Assembly (NCBI GenBank): GCA_024734555.1
Contig: JANPWX010000473.1
Coordinates: 97,001-161,000, forward strand
Length of the DNA stretch: 64,000 nt
Direction of reading: 5' to 3'
DNA from: Trochalopteron elliotii
Taxonomy: Eukaryota > Chordata > Aves > Passeriformes > Leiothrichidae
Shown: in pieces, positions 13,025-25,239 of the stretch
Position numbering within the stretch: position 1 is the stretch's first letter
How the letters are laid out: every line of letters starts with the position of its first letter
Translations under genes and position numbers: made by a program
The notes under the pieces: generated by a model
What the model was told of the DNA's origin: nothing
What the model saw: only the letters and a program-made list of their open reading frames with translations
Databases searched by the model: none

Positions 13025-14216
13025 TAATAGTTTTGATAAGTAAAAACTTGCAGGTACTTTTCACTCCAGAAAAGTGTTTTGATAAACTGTAGATATTAAT
13101 TTCCAACAGCTGGAATAAACAGCAACTGTCAAACTCAAAATACTGCACAGCTGCTCTGGAAATCCAGAGGAAAAGTTCTGACAAGACAAGAGGCTCCTCT
13201 CCCAAATGCTTCCTTATCCATAAGGGGTAGACAGAGCCTGGCCTGAGAGACACAGTTAGTCCCACACGGCTCTGCATTTATTCACTTGTGTGTCTTACAC
13301 AGAGAGCTGATCTGCCAATTCTCTTCCAGTCTCTAGGGAAGCAATCCATGTTTCAACTCTGGCAGATCCTTTAGGCTTGGGCTCTGCAGGCTTTAGTTAC
13401 CAACAGTGAACTTTTTACAATACTATATGAAGATCAACACTACAGGACAATACAATCTGACTTCTCTGTTATGGTATCCTCTCGGATGAGATGTTCAAAA
13501 GAACATTTGCTGTTCTTTTTGATATTCAAAAAGAATAGCAAAAAGAGAAGTTTTAGTCTAATATTCTTTAATTACTTCTGATCAGAGCAGATTCAGGCAA
13601 TTATTGATGTGCACTTAAGCACAGGAAAAAATCTAGGCATTTAAGAAACCTGTTTTATCCAGATATCATGGATGTTAACCAGGCAGAGAAAGCGTTACAG
13701 TATTTCAAAATTTCAACACAAACATACATAAAACTTACAGACACTTTTTAAATGAGAAAAATATTTTTTCTTATGAGGAACATCCATAAGAACAACATAC
13801 AGAGGAAAAAACTGTTCTCTTACTGGGGAGAGGATGGCAGATGCTTATTTCACAACATCAAATCATAAGAGAAGTAAAAGATAAAGCTATTCAAACATCA
13901 GATAATATCAGATGTATTTATTGGGCCAGTAATAGAACTTCTACCAGCATAATTCTGTCAGACCTACACAGCCCTGACAGTTTATTCCAAAACTGAAATC
14001 TAAGAAAAGTGTAAGTCTAATATTCCCCCACAACCAGCCTGCTGTAAAGAGTAGGATAAAATTATTTTAGATACACCACCAGATCTTTTATATCCACATT
14101 AGTCTGGAAGTTTGGATTTATTTTCTAAATTTTTTTCATGTAATTTTTGTAACAGTGTTTGATTTGGCAGCAGACATTCTGATTATGAAGAAATCAGAAA
14201 ACCCAACTCCAAGCCA

Positions 14217-14272
14217 ACAAAAAAAAAAAAAAAACCCAAAAACAAACAAACAAAAAACCCCAAACAACCCAA
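14217..14272. repeat. A/C-rich low-complexity tract
   Basis: A poly-A run followed by irregular AAAC and AAACCCC units in intron 6. Confidence 0.9.
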
Positions 14273-15678
14273 CAATTACCCTGGAAGCCTGTGAAGTATA
14301 CAAAAGAAATGTTTAGGAAATAGTTGCCTATTAAAGCTCTGATGTCAAACACGAAAACCCCAAGATTCTCTGAAGCAAAGAGGTACTATTCTATATAACG
14401 TAATGTCATGATCAATTTATGCAGGATTCCCACTTAATGATCAGCAGCAAAGAGTTACTGGGAAGTTTTAGAAAGGATGTAAACCCCATGTTTATATTTG
14501 GGGCTTATAGGTAATTCAAACTCTGATTTTCCAATTAGACCTTGGCAAAGGTGTTCCAGCCAGTGAGAACAAATAAGTTATCGCTTTGGTCAGCTTTGAC
14601 CAAACTTTTCTGTATCCTTATAATTCAAACAGGAATTATTGTCCTAACGTCCACAAAGCCAAGCAGGACAGTAAAAAAAAAAATTAACCTACAATGGCAA
14701 CCTGCAGATGGTTCTATAAAACTAATGTTAACTAACTGTACTAGGTCCTAGAGGTGCCTGACCATTTTATCAAAGGCCTACTAAACCTCTAATAGTAGTT
14801 TTCACTAATCTTCCTAATTGTGTCAAACTATCTCTCAGCTGAGGTGGGTCTCATTCTGCTCAGTTTTCTCCACACTCCTCTTCGAATCAAGGAGTAAATC
14901 TAAGTATCATTGGCATATTGATGTGAAAGTAGCCAAAAATATCTGAAAGTTTTACCAGTGAGTAAAGGATTACCAGTCAGGTAAGGATTATTTGGGGGTG
15001 GGTGGCATGCACACACAAACTTCTCAGAAGCTTTTATGATTATATATGGCAACTATACACAAGTCCAGAATACAGGCTGCTCCTTACTTTACACTCTTCA
15101 CACCTACCCACTTAAACAGCACTTTTGAGGGCTCAGTAAACAGAAGAGGATATGAAATAGCAGAGAATTGCTCAGAGATTTGGCAAATGAAAGATCCAAG
15201 GTGTGTTCTGGGCCACTACTACATTCAATTCTGGACATATTTTTAAGAAGTGTGTATTATACAAGGCTTCTAAATGTACAAAATTTAAGTGTACAAAGAA
15301 AGATGATGCAAGGGGAAAAGTGGAATATTAAAAGAAAGTAATAGAAACCACTCCATGAAATCATATGCCTTACCTCCCTTGAAAGAGAAAGAACTACACA
15401 GTGCTAATGGCTTTCTAGATCAATAAACTGGCCTGAAAAAGGACTTTTCTAACTTTTAAAGCCTCACCTTAGAAACTTATATGTATTATTTGGCAAACCT
15501 ATACTGTTACAGTCATCTCAGTTAAAGTTCTGGTTTTGTTTTATTGACACTAGCAAGACATTTTGAAATGACTGACTGAAAGTAGAGAAAATAATGATTG
15601 CTGATGTTTAATTTTTCCCTACTTGTAAGCAAAAAACCACCCAAACGCTGCCTTTAAAAAACCTTCATTTTCTTTTAC

Positions 15679-15697
15679 ATGTATGTATGTATGTATA
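15679..15697. repeat. ATGT microsatellite
   Basis: About four and a half units of ATGT, next to the GC-rich block in intron 6. Confidence 0.85.
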
Positions 15698-15699
15698 AA

Positions 15700-16050
15700 T
15701 AAAAATAAGCAGTGAGAGGCTGATGTCTTGGGCAGGAGGCTGCTGGCTGGCTGGAGGCTGGCAGGGTGTTTGTGTCACCCAGGGCTCTGAGGCGGGAGGA
15801 GCATCCCCGTGCTGCACAGGAGGATGACACACATCCCTGTTGCCATGGTTACCGTGGGGAGAGGGGCCTGGCAGGGACCAATGGCCTTCTCCAGACTGGC
15901 AGTGCCACCGAAGGGAAGGCAAAACCCTCCCAGACATCTCGGCAGAGACAGCGCTGAGCACGAGCACCGACATTTACACACAAGTGCTTGGTGCAGGGAA
16001 TGTTCCTAAGCCACACTGGCAGACAGGAAAACATCCTTTCCAGCATCATC
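15700..16050. promoter_or_regulatory. GC-rich block with an RFX X-box-like site
   Basis: A GC-rich island in AT-rich intron 6 with many short overlapping open frames that match nothing. GTTGCCATGGTTAC at 15839-15852 fits the RFX X-box pattern of two half-sites. The identical 14-mer recurs at 52505-52518. Could be an enhancer or an unrecognised old repeat. Confidence 0.3.
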
Positions 16051-16903
16051 TCCCCTGCAAAAATGATTCCTAAGATATTGGACTGGTACACAGGCTTGTA
16101 TTAAATCATTTCAGGCTCTCCAGTGTCTATGCTAACTGACTTCAGCTGCATTTCTATTGTACAGCAATAATCACCTTTCAATTAAGCATCAATATATACA
16201 ATTTGTTATATTATTTCCATCAGCTCCAAAGGACTGCCATGTCACTGAATATGAAAAAGAACAACTGATAGGGCACTGCTCAAATTAGAAAAGGACTTTC
16301 AGGCTATGTTGTTACAATCAAATGTTTTTGATTACCCACATTATGTTTTATGAAGAATACAGAAATTTTTGGAACACTGATAAGGTGTTTTGATTTGTAA
16401 ATTGAAATAGCATTATTATTTCTTTACTTTTCTTTCAATGCTCACCACAGAAAGATACCACCATGTAATTAAATAAAAAATTCTCACCAGTTAAAACAAC
16501 AATAAAAAAATCTGAAAGTTTAAGTGTAAATGTTTAACCTCGAGAATCTTAAACAGGTTATGCTACAGAAATGATTGGAAAAACAAATATTGTAGGCGAA
16601 AATGTGTTTTACTTATTTACATTATGTTTGGCCATCCATTTATTAGCTAACTGCACAGAAAAGGCATTTTACTAATGTTGTCTTACATTTCTTTCTCACA
16701 TGGTCCGGCATATCTGTAACAGGTAAAAGCTCAAAAAACTCATTTAAAATGTGAACATCGCTATTTATTTTGCTTGTGTACTTCAGCAATGCTTAGAAAC
16801 AATTTGTTCCTTAATAATTTGTCAAAGACCTTCTGCAACCTTTGAAAAGCAAGAGAACAGGAGTTACAGGATTAAAGAAGAGTGTGAGGGTCTTCTTCAG
16901 TAC

Positions 16904-16988
16904 CTGGGGATCAGAGCCATCAAAGCCCTCCTGGGAGATGATCCTCTGAATGGACTGAAGCAGCCTTGCATAGCCACTGTTCATATTC
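16904..16988 (-). CDS. ELP4: ELP4 exon 6
   Basis: 85 bases: one base completing the Trp codon from exon 5, then 28 codons reading NMNSGYARLLQSIQRIISQE and GFDGSDPQ. Human ELP4 has [24 protein letters not shown]. The helix leading to the GFDGS turn is well kept. The acceptor is CTGTTACCAACAG ending at 16989. The donor is CAG then GTACTG at 16903-16898, a weaker type. Introns on the two sides are about 8.1 kb (5') and 4.9 kb (3'). The frame is open and the phases agree, so this exon is secure despite its small size. Confidence 0.95.
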
Positions 16989-17887
16989 CTGTTGGTAACA
17001 GAAATATTTTAGTTACACATTTTAATACTCTCCTATACATCTCTAGCAACTGTATAAAAATAAATATGAGCAGATGCAGCTTTCCGTGCAAGTGTCACAC
17101 AGAAAAGAGTTGTCATAGAGGAAAAAAAACACCCCAAACTCTTCAAATAAAGTTGAGATTATAAGCAGTTGTGATTGCTTCATATCAACTAGCTCAGTGC
17201 TCAGACATTCAGTGAAAGCTAAAATCTCTAGGGATTAAGATAACTTAATTATGTCAAACTCACTTACATCTAGAAGATTAATGATTTCATGTATCAACTT
17301 AAAGTTGAAACCATTACATCCCAGTACTAATCTTCTGTAGCTGACACGGATCTACCCAGTTGTTATTCCAAGTATACCTAATCAATGCCATGATGAACAG
17401 TTGACTTTCTATGAAAATTTTCATATGTTTTCACTGCTTTATTTGCATGACAGCAAAATTGTGAGGCAGCATTTATTCTATGTATTGTTTAGAAAATATA
17501 ACATTCGGAAAAACAAACAAAAGCAAACTGATGGCTGAAAGTGGATTTAAGCAGGCTTAAAATGAAAGTTCAGCAAATCATCTTGTCAGACTTAGAAGCT
17601 CTTTACTTTCACAGAGCATTTCAGGTGCTCACTTTTAAAAGAGACATTGTTTTCTTAAATCCCATGGAATACACTGGATTGGGTGTCTGGGCCTGATGCA
17701 GGTTCCTCACTGCAACTTAAACCCTTCTATCTTTTATGGCTTCAACATTTTCTTCCAGTCTCACTAACTACCATCAAGGGTTGAGGATTCAAACCTCCTG
17801 CTGTACTTCTTGGGGAAATATGACAGGTTATTTTGAAAACTTTGCCTCTAAAATTATTCTCATTTGCTCCATAATCTATGTATGTCT

Positions 17888-17938
17888 GGTCTGGTAACAG
17901 CTCAGGCTGGAAGGCACCTTGCGAGACCACCAGGTCCA
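17888..17938 (-). mobile_element. Possible CR1 3'-end remnant
   Basis: GGCTGGAAGGCACCTTGCGA followed by GACCACCAGGTCCA resembles the conserved block next to the CR1 3' end, read on the minus strand. The terminal repeat itself is missing. Too short to be sure. Confidence 0.35.
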
Positions 17939-18551
17939 AAAAATAATGAAACTATTCCCATTACTTTACTAAAAGCCTAGACTGTTATCCAAATGCATTT
18001 TACTGATGAATAAACCCAAATAAACTTGCTTTTATCCCTTGGCACAGGAAAGAATTCGACTTTTCTGAGAAGCATGTAAAAATTGCAATGATCTGTCTTT
18101 TGTGCCATTTCTTCAACCCAAAAATCTATGTTTCCTTTAAGAAAACAGTATCCACACAACCACAACCCTCAAATATACTTGAGTTATAAAAATCTACAAT
18201 CAAAAAAGTCATGTGGTCCTAATAAATTTGAGGTTTGAAATAATCAGTGTCAAAAACCATTAAGAGATGACCTTTCTCTGATACGAACACAAAGGAGAGT
18301 TTCCAAATAAACTCTATTTATTTTTGTTTCAGAATTAGTACCCTAGAAGCCTACTGATTAAACTGCTGTACTTTAATAATTTAATACCCTTTATGAAATT
18401 CAGAGCTGAAAATTAACTGGCAGTGTAGTATCTCAACATGGTATTTCATGGGTAAAATCTGTCTTGCTATACAAAAGAAGGAGCACTTCAAACAGGGAAG
18501 TTCAGCTTCTGAAGTCCATCACTTTCCCAATGTTTAGTTGCAAAAGGAATT

Positions 18552-18616
18552 GCTATTAAATTTTCTACCTACACTGCCTGGCAGCTGTCAGTTTACAGGA
18601 TGAACTTTAGCCCTCC
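18552..18616. repeat. Dispersed repeat, copy 1 of 2
   Basis: About 65 bases (GCTATTAAATTTTCTACCTA through CCCTCC) align with 20257-20322 at roughly 80% identity in direct orientation. The shared core is CAGTTTACAGG. Copy 2 lies about 130 bases after the tRNA-Gly primer site, so both may be internal sequence of the same retrovirus family; copy 1 has no recognised LTR beside it. Confidence 0.6.
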
Positions 18617-19851
18617 ACAGTAGTCAAAATTCTCTCTGTGTTGCATTATCACAACAGACAATTTTTTTTTTTGCCAGAGAATATACCACAACCAAAATAT
18701 TTGCTGATTTCTGATTCATTACTAACTTGTTTTTAAAAGTTAGTGGATAAAATAATAAAACAACCAAAGCACTAGCAGGATTAAAGGGTCCCAAAATTAA
18801 AACAAAGAAATAAAATAGACTGTCAATTAATCTACCAGAAAGAGATTTTCAGCAAAGAAATAATTTTTAAAAATAATGTAATGTGTGTAGATTTTTAAAA
18901 ATGTGAAAAGAGGTGCTCTTCTATCACTTTCTAAAGTATTCATGGTTTCCTTGAATTTGACCCATCTTATGTAAATAAGAACATGAAAAATAATGTAGAA
19001 ACACTATTTATAAAAGCAAGCTGCATTACCCTTCTGGCAATGTTTGCCACAATATTTAGGGAAGGAAGTAAGATATTTCTTATTTTCCAATTTCTAGTCT
19101 TTTTTTGATTTTGCTACTAAACACAATTTGATTTTGATAATGAGTTTAAACAATTCCTTCTTTACTCTTTTTTTGTTTAGCACTTTAGTAATGGATAAAG
19201 CAGGAGCTGGGAAGAAGGTATCCTGGTTACAACAAAGGCTCTGACTTCTCTTCTGATAGTTTCCAAGCAGTTAACAAAGGTTAGGTTGTCAAGGGTATGA
19301 CAAATAGCCTTGTTATGGAAAAGGAGACTCCATTAGGCAAGACAGTCAAAACTGTTTAAATTTATTGGTAAATCTAGACTCTAGATAAATTTATTCTTTT
19401 ATCAAAGCACATACTTTTTTAAGGCAAGATTTACAAGTATTGCTGAAAAACTACAACTTAATTATTTTGGTTCCTTTGATTATCAAACCTCCTTGTTTGG
19501 TAATTGCCCTGAAGAACTAGACTGGAAGCAGAGATAGGAAATAAGTGTTGCCTGCAATGCAGAGTCACCAGAGAGGATATTCCTGCCTTCCTGCTAGGTA
19601 CCACCTCCAGCAGCTGGAGGACACCAGAATATCCTGGCAACAACCACTGGAGAACATTTGCTCTCAGCCACACACCCCTGTAAACTGGGCTCAGCATTAG
19701 CACCAGGACACAACTGCCCTTCCCCAACATAAAAATGAGGTAAGGCAGAGAAGGTTTCTGCCTTCTTTTGGCACCAAACACCCAGGCCCATTCAGTACTT
19801 CCTTTCGGAGGGCTGACTTCACAATCTGTCTCCAATTAATTTTTATTAAAC

Positions 19852-20105
19852 TGCCTGAAAATCCCAAGTTTTGTCTCTTTACCTTGTCAGTGGGAAAGAA
19901 AAGAGGGTGTGGGGGGAGAAGAAGTGTTCTGAGGGTTTTATTCTGATTCTTATTATTCCTTTAGTTCTGTTAATAAAGTTTTCTCTATACCCTTTAAGGT
20001 TTCGAGCCTGCTTTGCTCTCCTCCTAAATCTTATCTTGCAACAGAAAAACCAGTAAATAATTCTAGTAGGTGCCCTGGCATTTGGCCAGCACTAAAACCA
20101 CCACA
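19852..20105 (+). mobile_element. Endogenous retrovirus LTR (5' limit uncertain)
   Basis: The plus strand has TTAATAAAGTTTTCTCTATA, then a GCCTGCTTTGCTCTCCTCCT stretch, and ends CATTTGGCCAGCACTAAAAC followed by CACCACA. This arrangement of polyadenylation signal, U5-like segment and CA end resembles a passerine LTR family. It is followed five bases later by a primer-binding site, so it reads as a 5' LTR on the plus strand. The start at 19852 is a guess at a TG dinucleotide. No gag, pol or env frame remains downstream, so the provirus is truncated. Confidence 0.65.
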
Positions 20106-20110
20106 TAAAT

Positions 20111-20128
20111 TGGTGCATTGGCCAAGAA
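20111..20128 (+). other. Retroviral primer-binding site, tRNA-Gly type
   Basis: TGGTGCATTGGCC (20111-20123) is an exact complement of the 3' end of tRNA-Gly(GCC) including CCA; the next bases have drifted. It lies five bases after the LTR end. This confirms the element's orientation and shows it once was, or derives from, a provirus. Confidence 0.7.
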
Positions 20129-20256
20129 ATCTCAGCTTGGCAAACCAAAACCATGGGGAAATGAACTTCTGTCCTTCTTGAATGATTATCCAAAGGGAAC
20201 CCTGTAGTCTAATTCAGCCATCAGGTCCCAGAAGTGCAGAAAGGAGAGCAAACATG

Positions 20257-20322
20257 GCTATTGAATATTATACCTACACTGTCTGGCAGGTGCCAGTTTA
20301 CAGGGTAACATTTTGCCTCTCC
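20257..20322. repeat. Dispersed repeat, copy 2 of 2
   Basis: Partner of 18552-18616, containing GTCTGGCAGGTGCCAGTTTA. Placed downstream of the LTR and primer site, it probably belongs to the leader of the same truncated provirus. Confidence 0.6.
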
Positions 20323-23300
20323 CTCCATCAAAAAACAGATACACACACATGTGTGAAAACACAGGAAAGAAAACGAGGACTGGTCCAAACTTTAAGGTGA
20401 ACCAGTGATGTTGGTAACCTCCAAGACCAATTTTTAACTGCAAAGTAAAAGGTCAGTTTTAATCTAATCAGTCAGTAAATCACCTTTCTGTCCTAACCCA
20501 TACAGAAACCAAATGCTTGTGTGGCTAGCCAGAGAGGGACATACGTATAAATATACATGATTTCTCAAAAGGGCCAAGAGTTTCTGGCCCACATGAAATC
20601 CCTATATCTCTGATCCTGCAAGAGAAGCTCTGTAATTTCCTCAGAAAAGACATTAGCTACAATTACAGAGACAGTCCACTCACTGAAGAACAGGTGAAAT
20701 AAAATGGGATTCTTAACGTGGTACTGAAGACTTAAAAGCATGAGGATCATCTGGTCCTTTTTACAAATACATGTTTTTTTCATGTCATTAAACATTATGA
20801 CAAAGGATCTTTCTTATTGAAAGATGCAGCATTGTTTTCCCAAGGATTGTAAAATATATGTTCAGTATACTCACGTTTCTGACAAGTGAGTGTAAGCTGT
20901 ATAAGAAAATGCAATGCATTACTTTTCTTGTATATTTTCTGCTATAAATGCATAGTCTGTTGTTATATCCTGGGGTGGTGAAATGAAAACAAAGCGAAGA
21001 ATTGCTCTTCTTGCTCCCCACCTCTCCCCAAAGGAAAGGAGGGTGGGGAAAGAGATGTTCCAAATTTCAAGGAGGAAAAGTGAAACTTAAGGTCCTCCAA
21101 AACCAAAAAGTAAAAGGCAAAGTAAGGCTGGTCAACAAGGTGAATGCTAGGTGCATCTAAACAAGTTATGGATTAAGTACATTCTTTGAGGAACATTAAT
21201 TACATACAAAAGTAGCAGGTCTCTCTCAGGAAAAGAGAAATAAACCCCACCCAAACAGGACACCACTTAGGGAACACCTTGCTCACATCAATATGTATGA
21301 TAATTTAACCAAAACGGTGCAATTAAAAAAAAAAACAACAACAACAAAACCCCCCAGAGCTTCTAAAATCTTTCTTTAGAAGGATGAGGTTGTCACTGCT
21401 CATGATCTTCATGTGGGATGTGTGCACAGGGTTATGTACACTTCCCATGATGAGTACCTGAGAGAAGGTGCCTCTTCAATGGCTGTAGTTACAGGACTAG
21501 AACAATTTATTTCAGCCTGAGCTCAAACCACGCCATGCTCTGTAACATTACAAATATTTAGAATGGAACACGCAAGATAAAATAACGTGGAAACATTTTG
21601 AGAAGATGGAAAAGTTCTTTTTTTTCAGCTAATTCCTAGTTTTTGCAACTTTTGGTGCTATAAAGAAGCATCATGTCTCAACAACAATATCATTCACTTA
21701 TGGAAAACTGTACACTAGACAAAACTATTGCTTTCCACTTCCTCCTCAACCTTGGTATTAGTGACAAAAGCAAAACATTCTTGTATTTAAAAAACCCCAC
21801 AACACACCACTGCTTTTGGTCAGCACTCCTATACTTTAAGAGAAAATTTCATTCAAAAACATCCTTACTGATACGTATCTTGCAAAGTATACCCTTTAGA
21901 AAGTCATTAAATCTTCTGCAAGTATCTCATAATAGAGAGTCTATTAATCTAAATTATTTCAATAATGAACTATCCCCTTTTTAAGAAATGCTTCCTTATT
22001 TTTGAAGGATTTGTCAGCTACCACTGTTAATTTTCTGTCAATCTTCTTTTGATAAATTAAATTAAATTAAAGAAAAGAAAAAATTGAAAGAAAAAAAATT
22101 AGATTTTTTCTGAACTTCAAGTAATTTTTGTAATTTTTTTAAAATTTCTTTTTAGGCTGTCAGTACTTTTTTGAGGTACCATCAGCATGATGGATTACAG
22201 AGATTTTGCAATGCTAGACAGGCAATCAGCCTTATGTCAACAGGGATTTTTTTGGGTATAGCTCTTACCATAGCCTGAGAACTATATGCTTAAGAAATTA
22301 CTTAAGAAATGTATCTAAGTGGATACATTCTGACCAGCCATGGCTGTGCTCCTCATTCACTGTAACTCAAGAGCAAGAGCCCAGGTCCCATAAGGACCTT
22401 CAGGAAATCCAAAATAAGATCTAATACAAATTGGTGATTTCAACTGGAAAGTGACCATCCTGTGACTATTTTCTTTAAAATCATTGTCTAGTTAACCAAG
22501 AGAACAGAATGTTTTACTATTCCATGATCTGTTGAAGCTAGATTTAAAAGCCCAAAGCATTCAACTGATTTTCCCAACAGTAGAGCCAGCAAAATAATAT
22601 CCCTTCCCTCCTCTTTTTAGAAACTTTTTAAATGAGATCATGCTGAGAGGACTGAGCTTGTTTTCATTCCTTGAGAAAAGAATGCTTCCTTCAGAATTTC
22701 ATCCCATGCAGTGATGAAAAAATGCAGTGCAATCTGCTTGGTTTCTGTAAAAGCATGAACTCATTGAGAGCAGTGAAATAACTGGTAACATCCATGCATA
22801 GTATTGGATTGAATACATGACTAATGTATATTAAAAAATCACAAATACAGGGATGAAACGGACCTCAATAAACATCTGACTGATGTTTATCTAGCTTGTC
22901 CTTAGAAATTTTTAGTGATGAAAATTCTACAACATTCCCAACTTGTGTCTGCAAGGCAACATCTTGTGCAAATCATTAGAAAAACATCTTCATATTTCCT
23001 GGCTGTATTTCTATCACTACAATTTACTGTAGCCCATGACTGCAGAAGACAGAGTTACATCCTCTGTATGTTAACTTTTAACTCTGCTTCAATTTTTCCA
23101 AGAACCTCCATTCTTCTTTTGAAGCTTTGTATCAGGGACTGTAACTTTGAAAAATTCTTACTTCCCACCTTGTCTTAACACTGACCTAATACAACCTTTT
23201 GAAAATAGGGAATCCAAAGCCAACAATGTTTGTGGTCAGAAATGGCAATAATCAGAGTTAGAAGACAAATGATCTACTGTAAAGAAAGGCACTTACACAA

Positions 23301-24719
23301 CTCTATGTTTCCCACAGACTTTTAAGAGTTTGCTATTCCCAGTGTGGTCTTTATTCCTCCCTGTCCCTTATCACATCATTTTTAGACTGCGTGACAATGT
23401 TTAGAATGGTGGCTGGCTGTTACTTTTGTACCTGCCTTTACTCTCAACACCACAATTCCTTCATTTCCTCAGGAGAGGCTTCTTGAAGGAGACCCATGTT
23501 GAGATAGCAGGGAGAGGAAAAGGAGATGAGCCTTCCAAAGCCTAGCTTGATTTGATCACATTCCTCACCTTATCACCCTCTGCTCTACCAATTTGCCAAG
23601 AAAATTACATAAATCCAATCTATCTGTTAGATTTAAACTAAAAAAAGAATAGAACTCACACAGTCAGAATGATGCTTTTTTATCAGACTAGCACACAAGG
23701 ACAATATCAGCATTAAACAAGGCTTATAAAATCAAATGCATAAAGTCCATTTCTTACACTATACTGATGAGTTAATTTGATTTTAATGTAAAATGAACTA
23801 ATACTTGACAGTCATACAGTGGAATGAGTCACAACATTCACATTACCTAGAGAAGAGAAAGTGAGTTAAATTGCTCAATAACTGTAACAACATTTGCAAA
23901 CTGTCAGATATTTTTGTGTCCATCCTCTATTGCTCTGCTACTAAAAATGAGAAATTATAATATTAACATATAAACAAAGTTGGTTCAAATATTTACTACA
24001 GAAAAAAGTTCTCTGCTTTGTCTAAAAGTGGGGACGGTTTTACACTATCACAAGAATTTGCTTCACAAAGCAGTGACGTTTGACCATGTAACAGAACAAA
24101 TTAGAGGGAGACCTGGCTTTGGCTTTGCTACAGCTCTAAGAAAGGTGATTCACACTGCACTTCTTTCATAAATCTGAGGTTTTATATGAGTGCACTGCAG
24201 TGGAAATCAATCCCAATGAATCCCACACCGCCTCCAGGAGCTGGCCCTATGCACCAGGATCTATAAAGCTAGGTATTATATAAATTATATAAATTATACT
24301 ATTATATCAACTCAGTGCTGGGCTGGACAAAGAAATTGCTGGCCCAGCCTTGATGTTTGACTCGACTTGAAGTGTCTCCAAGAAAGATACAACAGACGTG
24401 TGTCTACAGGCTAATATGAGTCTTTGCTACTGTCACTCATTTTCTCTCGGTCTTCCTTAATTCACTACTGACAGACATAAACATAATAAGTTATTCATTC
24501 CGAGAAGGGTTTGAATAGGAAATGTTTTGTAAGACATAATTAGTGATTGTAATTTTATTCACAGTATATTGTATTTTCCTTAGGTGAAGCTGTAGGATGT
24601 AAGAAGTAAAAGCACACCATGAACTAATCTGATCTAGCACTCTAAGCTATGTAGGTCAAGGATGGCCTGTCTCCTAAGCCCTACAAACTAAGACATCCAT
24701 TTTAGACTGATAGCCACCT

Positions 24720-24970
24720 GACAAGCCCATCTCTGAGCTGCTGGGGCACGGTGCTCAGGGAGCATTCTCATACAGACAGGAGGAACAGCTCTCCCCAGTC
24801 CCCACACTCGGCTGTCAGTAGGGCTGGGCTGAACACGCAGCTTTGGCCTAGGCTGTCCTAGTAATGTCTGCCTTAATTGTCACTGCCAGTGCTCCCTCCC
24901 CCAGCAGGGAGCAGAGCTCTGAGCTGTCTGTGTGCCCCTCCAGGCATGTGGCACTGAGTGGGACCCACAG
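24720..24970. other. GC-rich stretch near ELP4 exon 5
   Basis: About 250 bases of higher GC, with CTGAGCTG repeated (AGAGCTCTGAGCTGTCTGTG at about 24912) and TGCTCCCTCCCCCAGCAGGGAGCA forming an imperfect hairpin at about 24890-24912. No protein similarity. It may be a decayed repeat or a regulatory site. Confidence 0.3.
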
Positions 24971-25099
24971 AACTGCTCCTGACCCCCTCCATCATCACCA
25001 CTGCGTTTTTCACAGCAAGCACAGACGTAAAAATATCCTTTCCTGCCAAAATGCCTGCAAAATCTAAACACACAACAGAGCCACAGTATCAAAACTTAC

Positions 25100-25239
25100 C
25101 ATGCTTTCATCTTAGGCTCGAAAGACAATTCTTCATGGAGGTAAAAACTGTGCCGTTTTACAGACTGACACAGTTCTGGAGACATTTTTTTAGAAACATC
25201 ATAATAATGGCCAAACTTTGTATATGTTGTTGGGCTGGC
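25100..25239 (-). CDS. ELP4: ELP4 exon 5
   Basis: 140 bases: 46 codons plus two bases (TG). It starts ASPTTYTKFGHYYDVSKKMS and continues PELCQSVKRHSFYLHEELSF, then EPKMKA. The anchor is KFGHYYDVSKKMSPEL, matching human RFGHYYDASKRMPQEL at about residue 180. The rest is clearly more diverged than exons 3 and 7: the human ASNWHGFF segment corresponds to VKRHSFYL here. The acceptor is TTTCCACAG ending at 25240 and the donor is a perfect GTAAGT from 25099. Joined to exon 6 the split codon becomes TGG (Trp). The frame is intact, so I read this as a fast-evolving part of a working gene and not decay. Confidence 0.95.

Larger units (their letters stand above)
12024..16903 (-). other. ELP4: ELP4 intron 6
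   Basis: About 4.9 kb of intron between exons 6 and 7. It contains a CA/TA microsatellite at 12988-13024, an A/C-rich tract at 14217-14272, a short TATG repeat at 15679-15697 and a GC-rich block at about 15700-16050 with an X-box-like site. The rest is AT-rich sequence with no recognisable gene or repeat. Confidence 0.85.
16989..25099 (-). other. ELP4: ELP4 intron 5
   Basis: About 8.1 kb. It holds a possible CR1 remnant near 17890-17935, two related 65-base copies at 18552 and 20257, an LTR with a tRNA-Gly primer site ending near 20125, and a GC-rich stretch at about 24720-24970 close to exon 5. Between 20400 and 24700 I see only AT-rich intron with A/T homopolymer runs. Confidence 0.85.
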
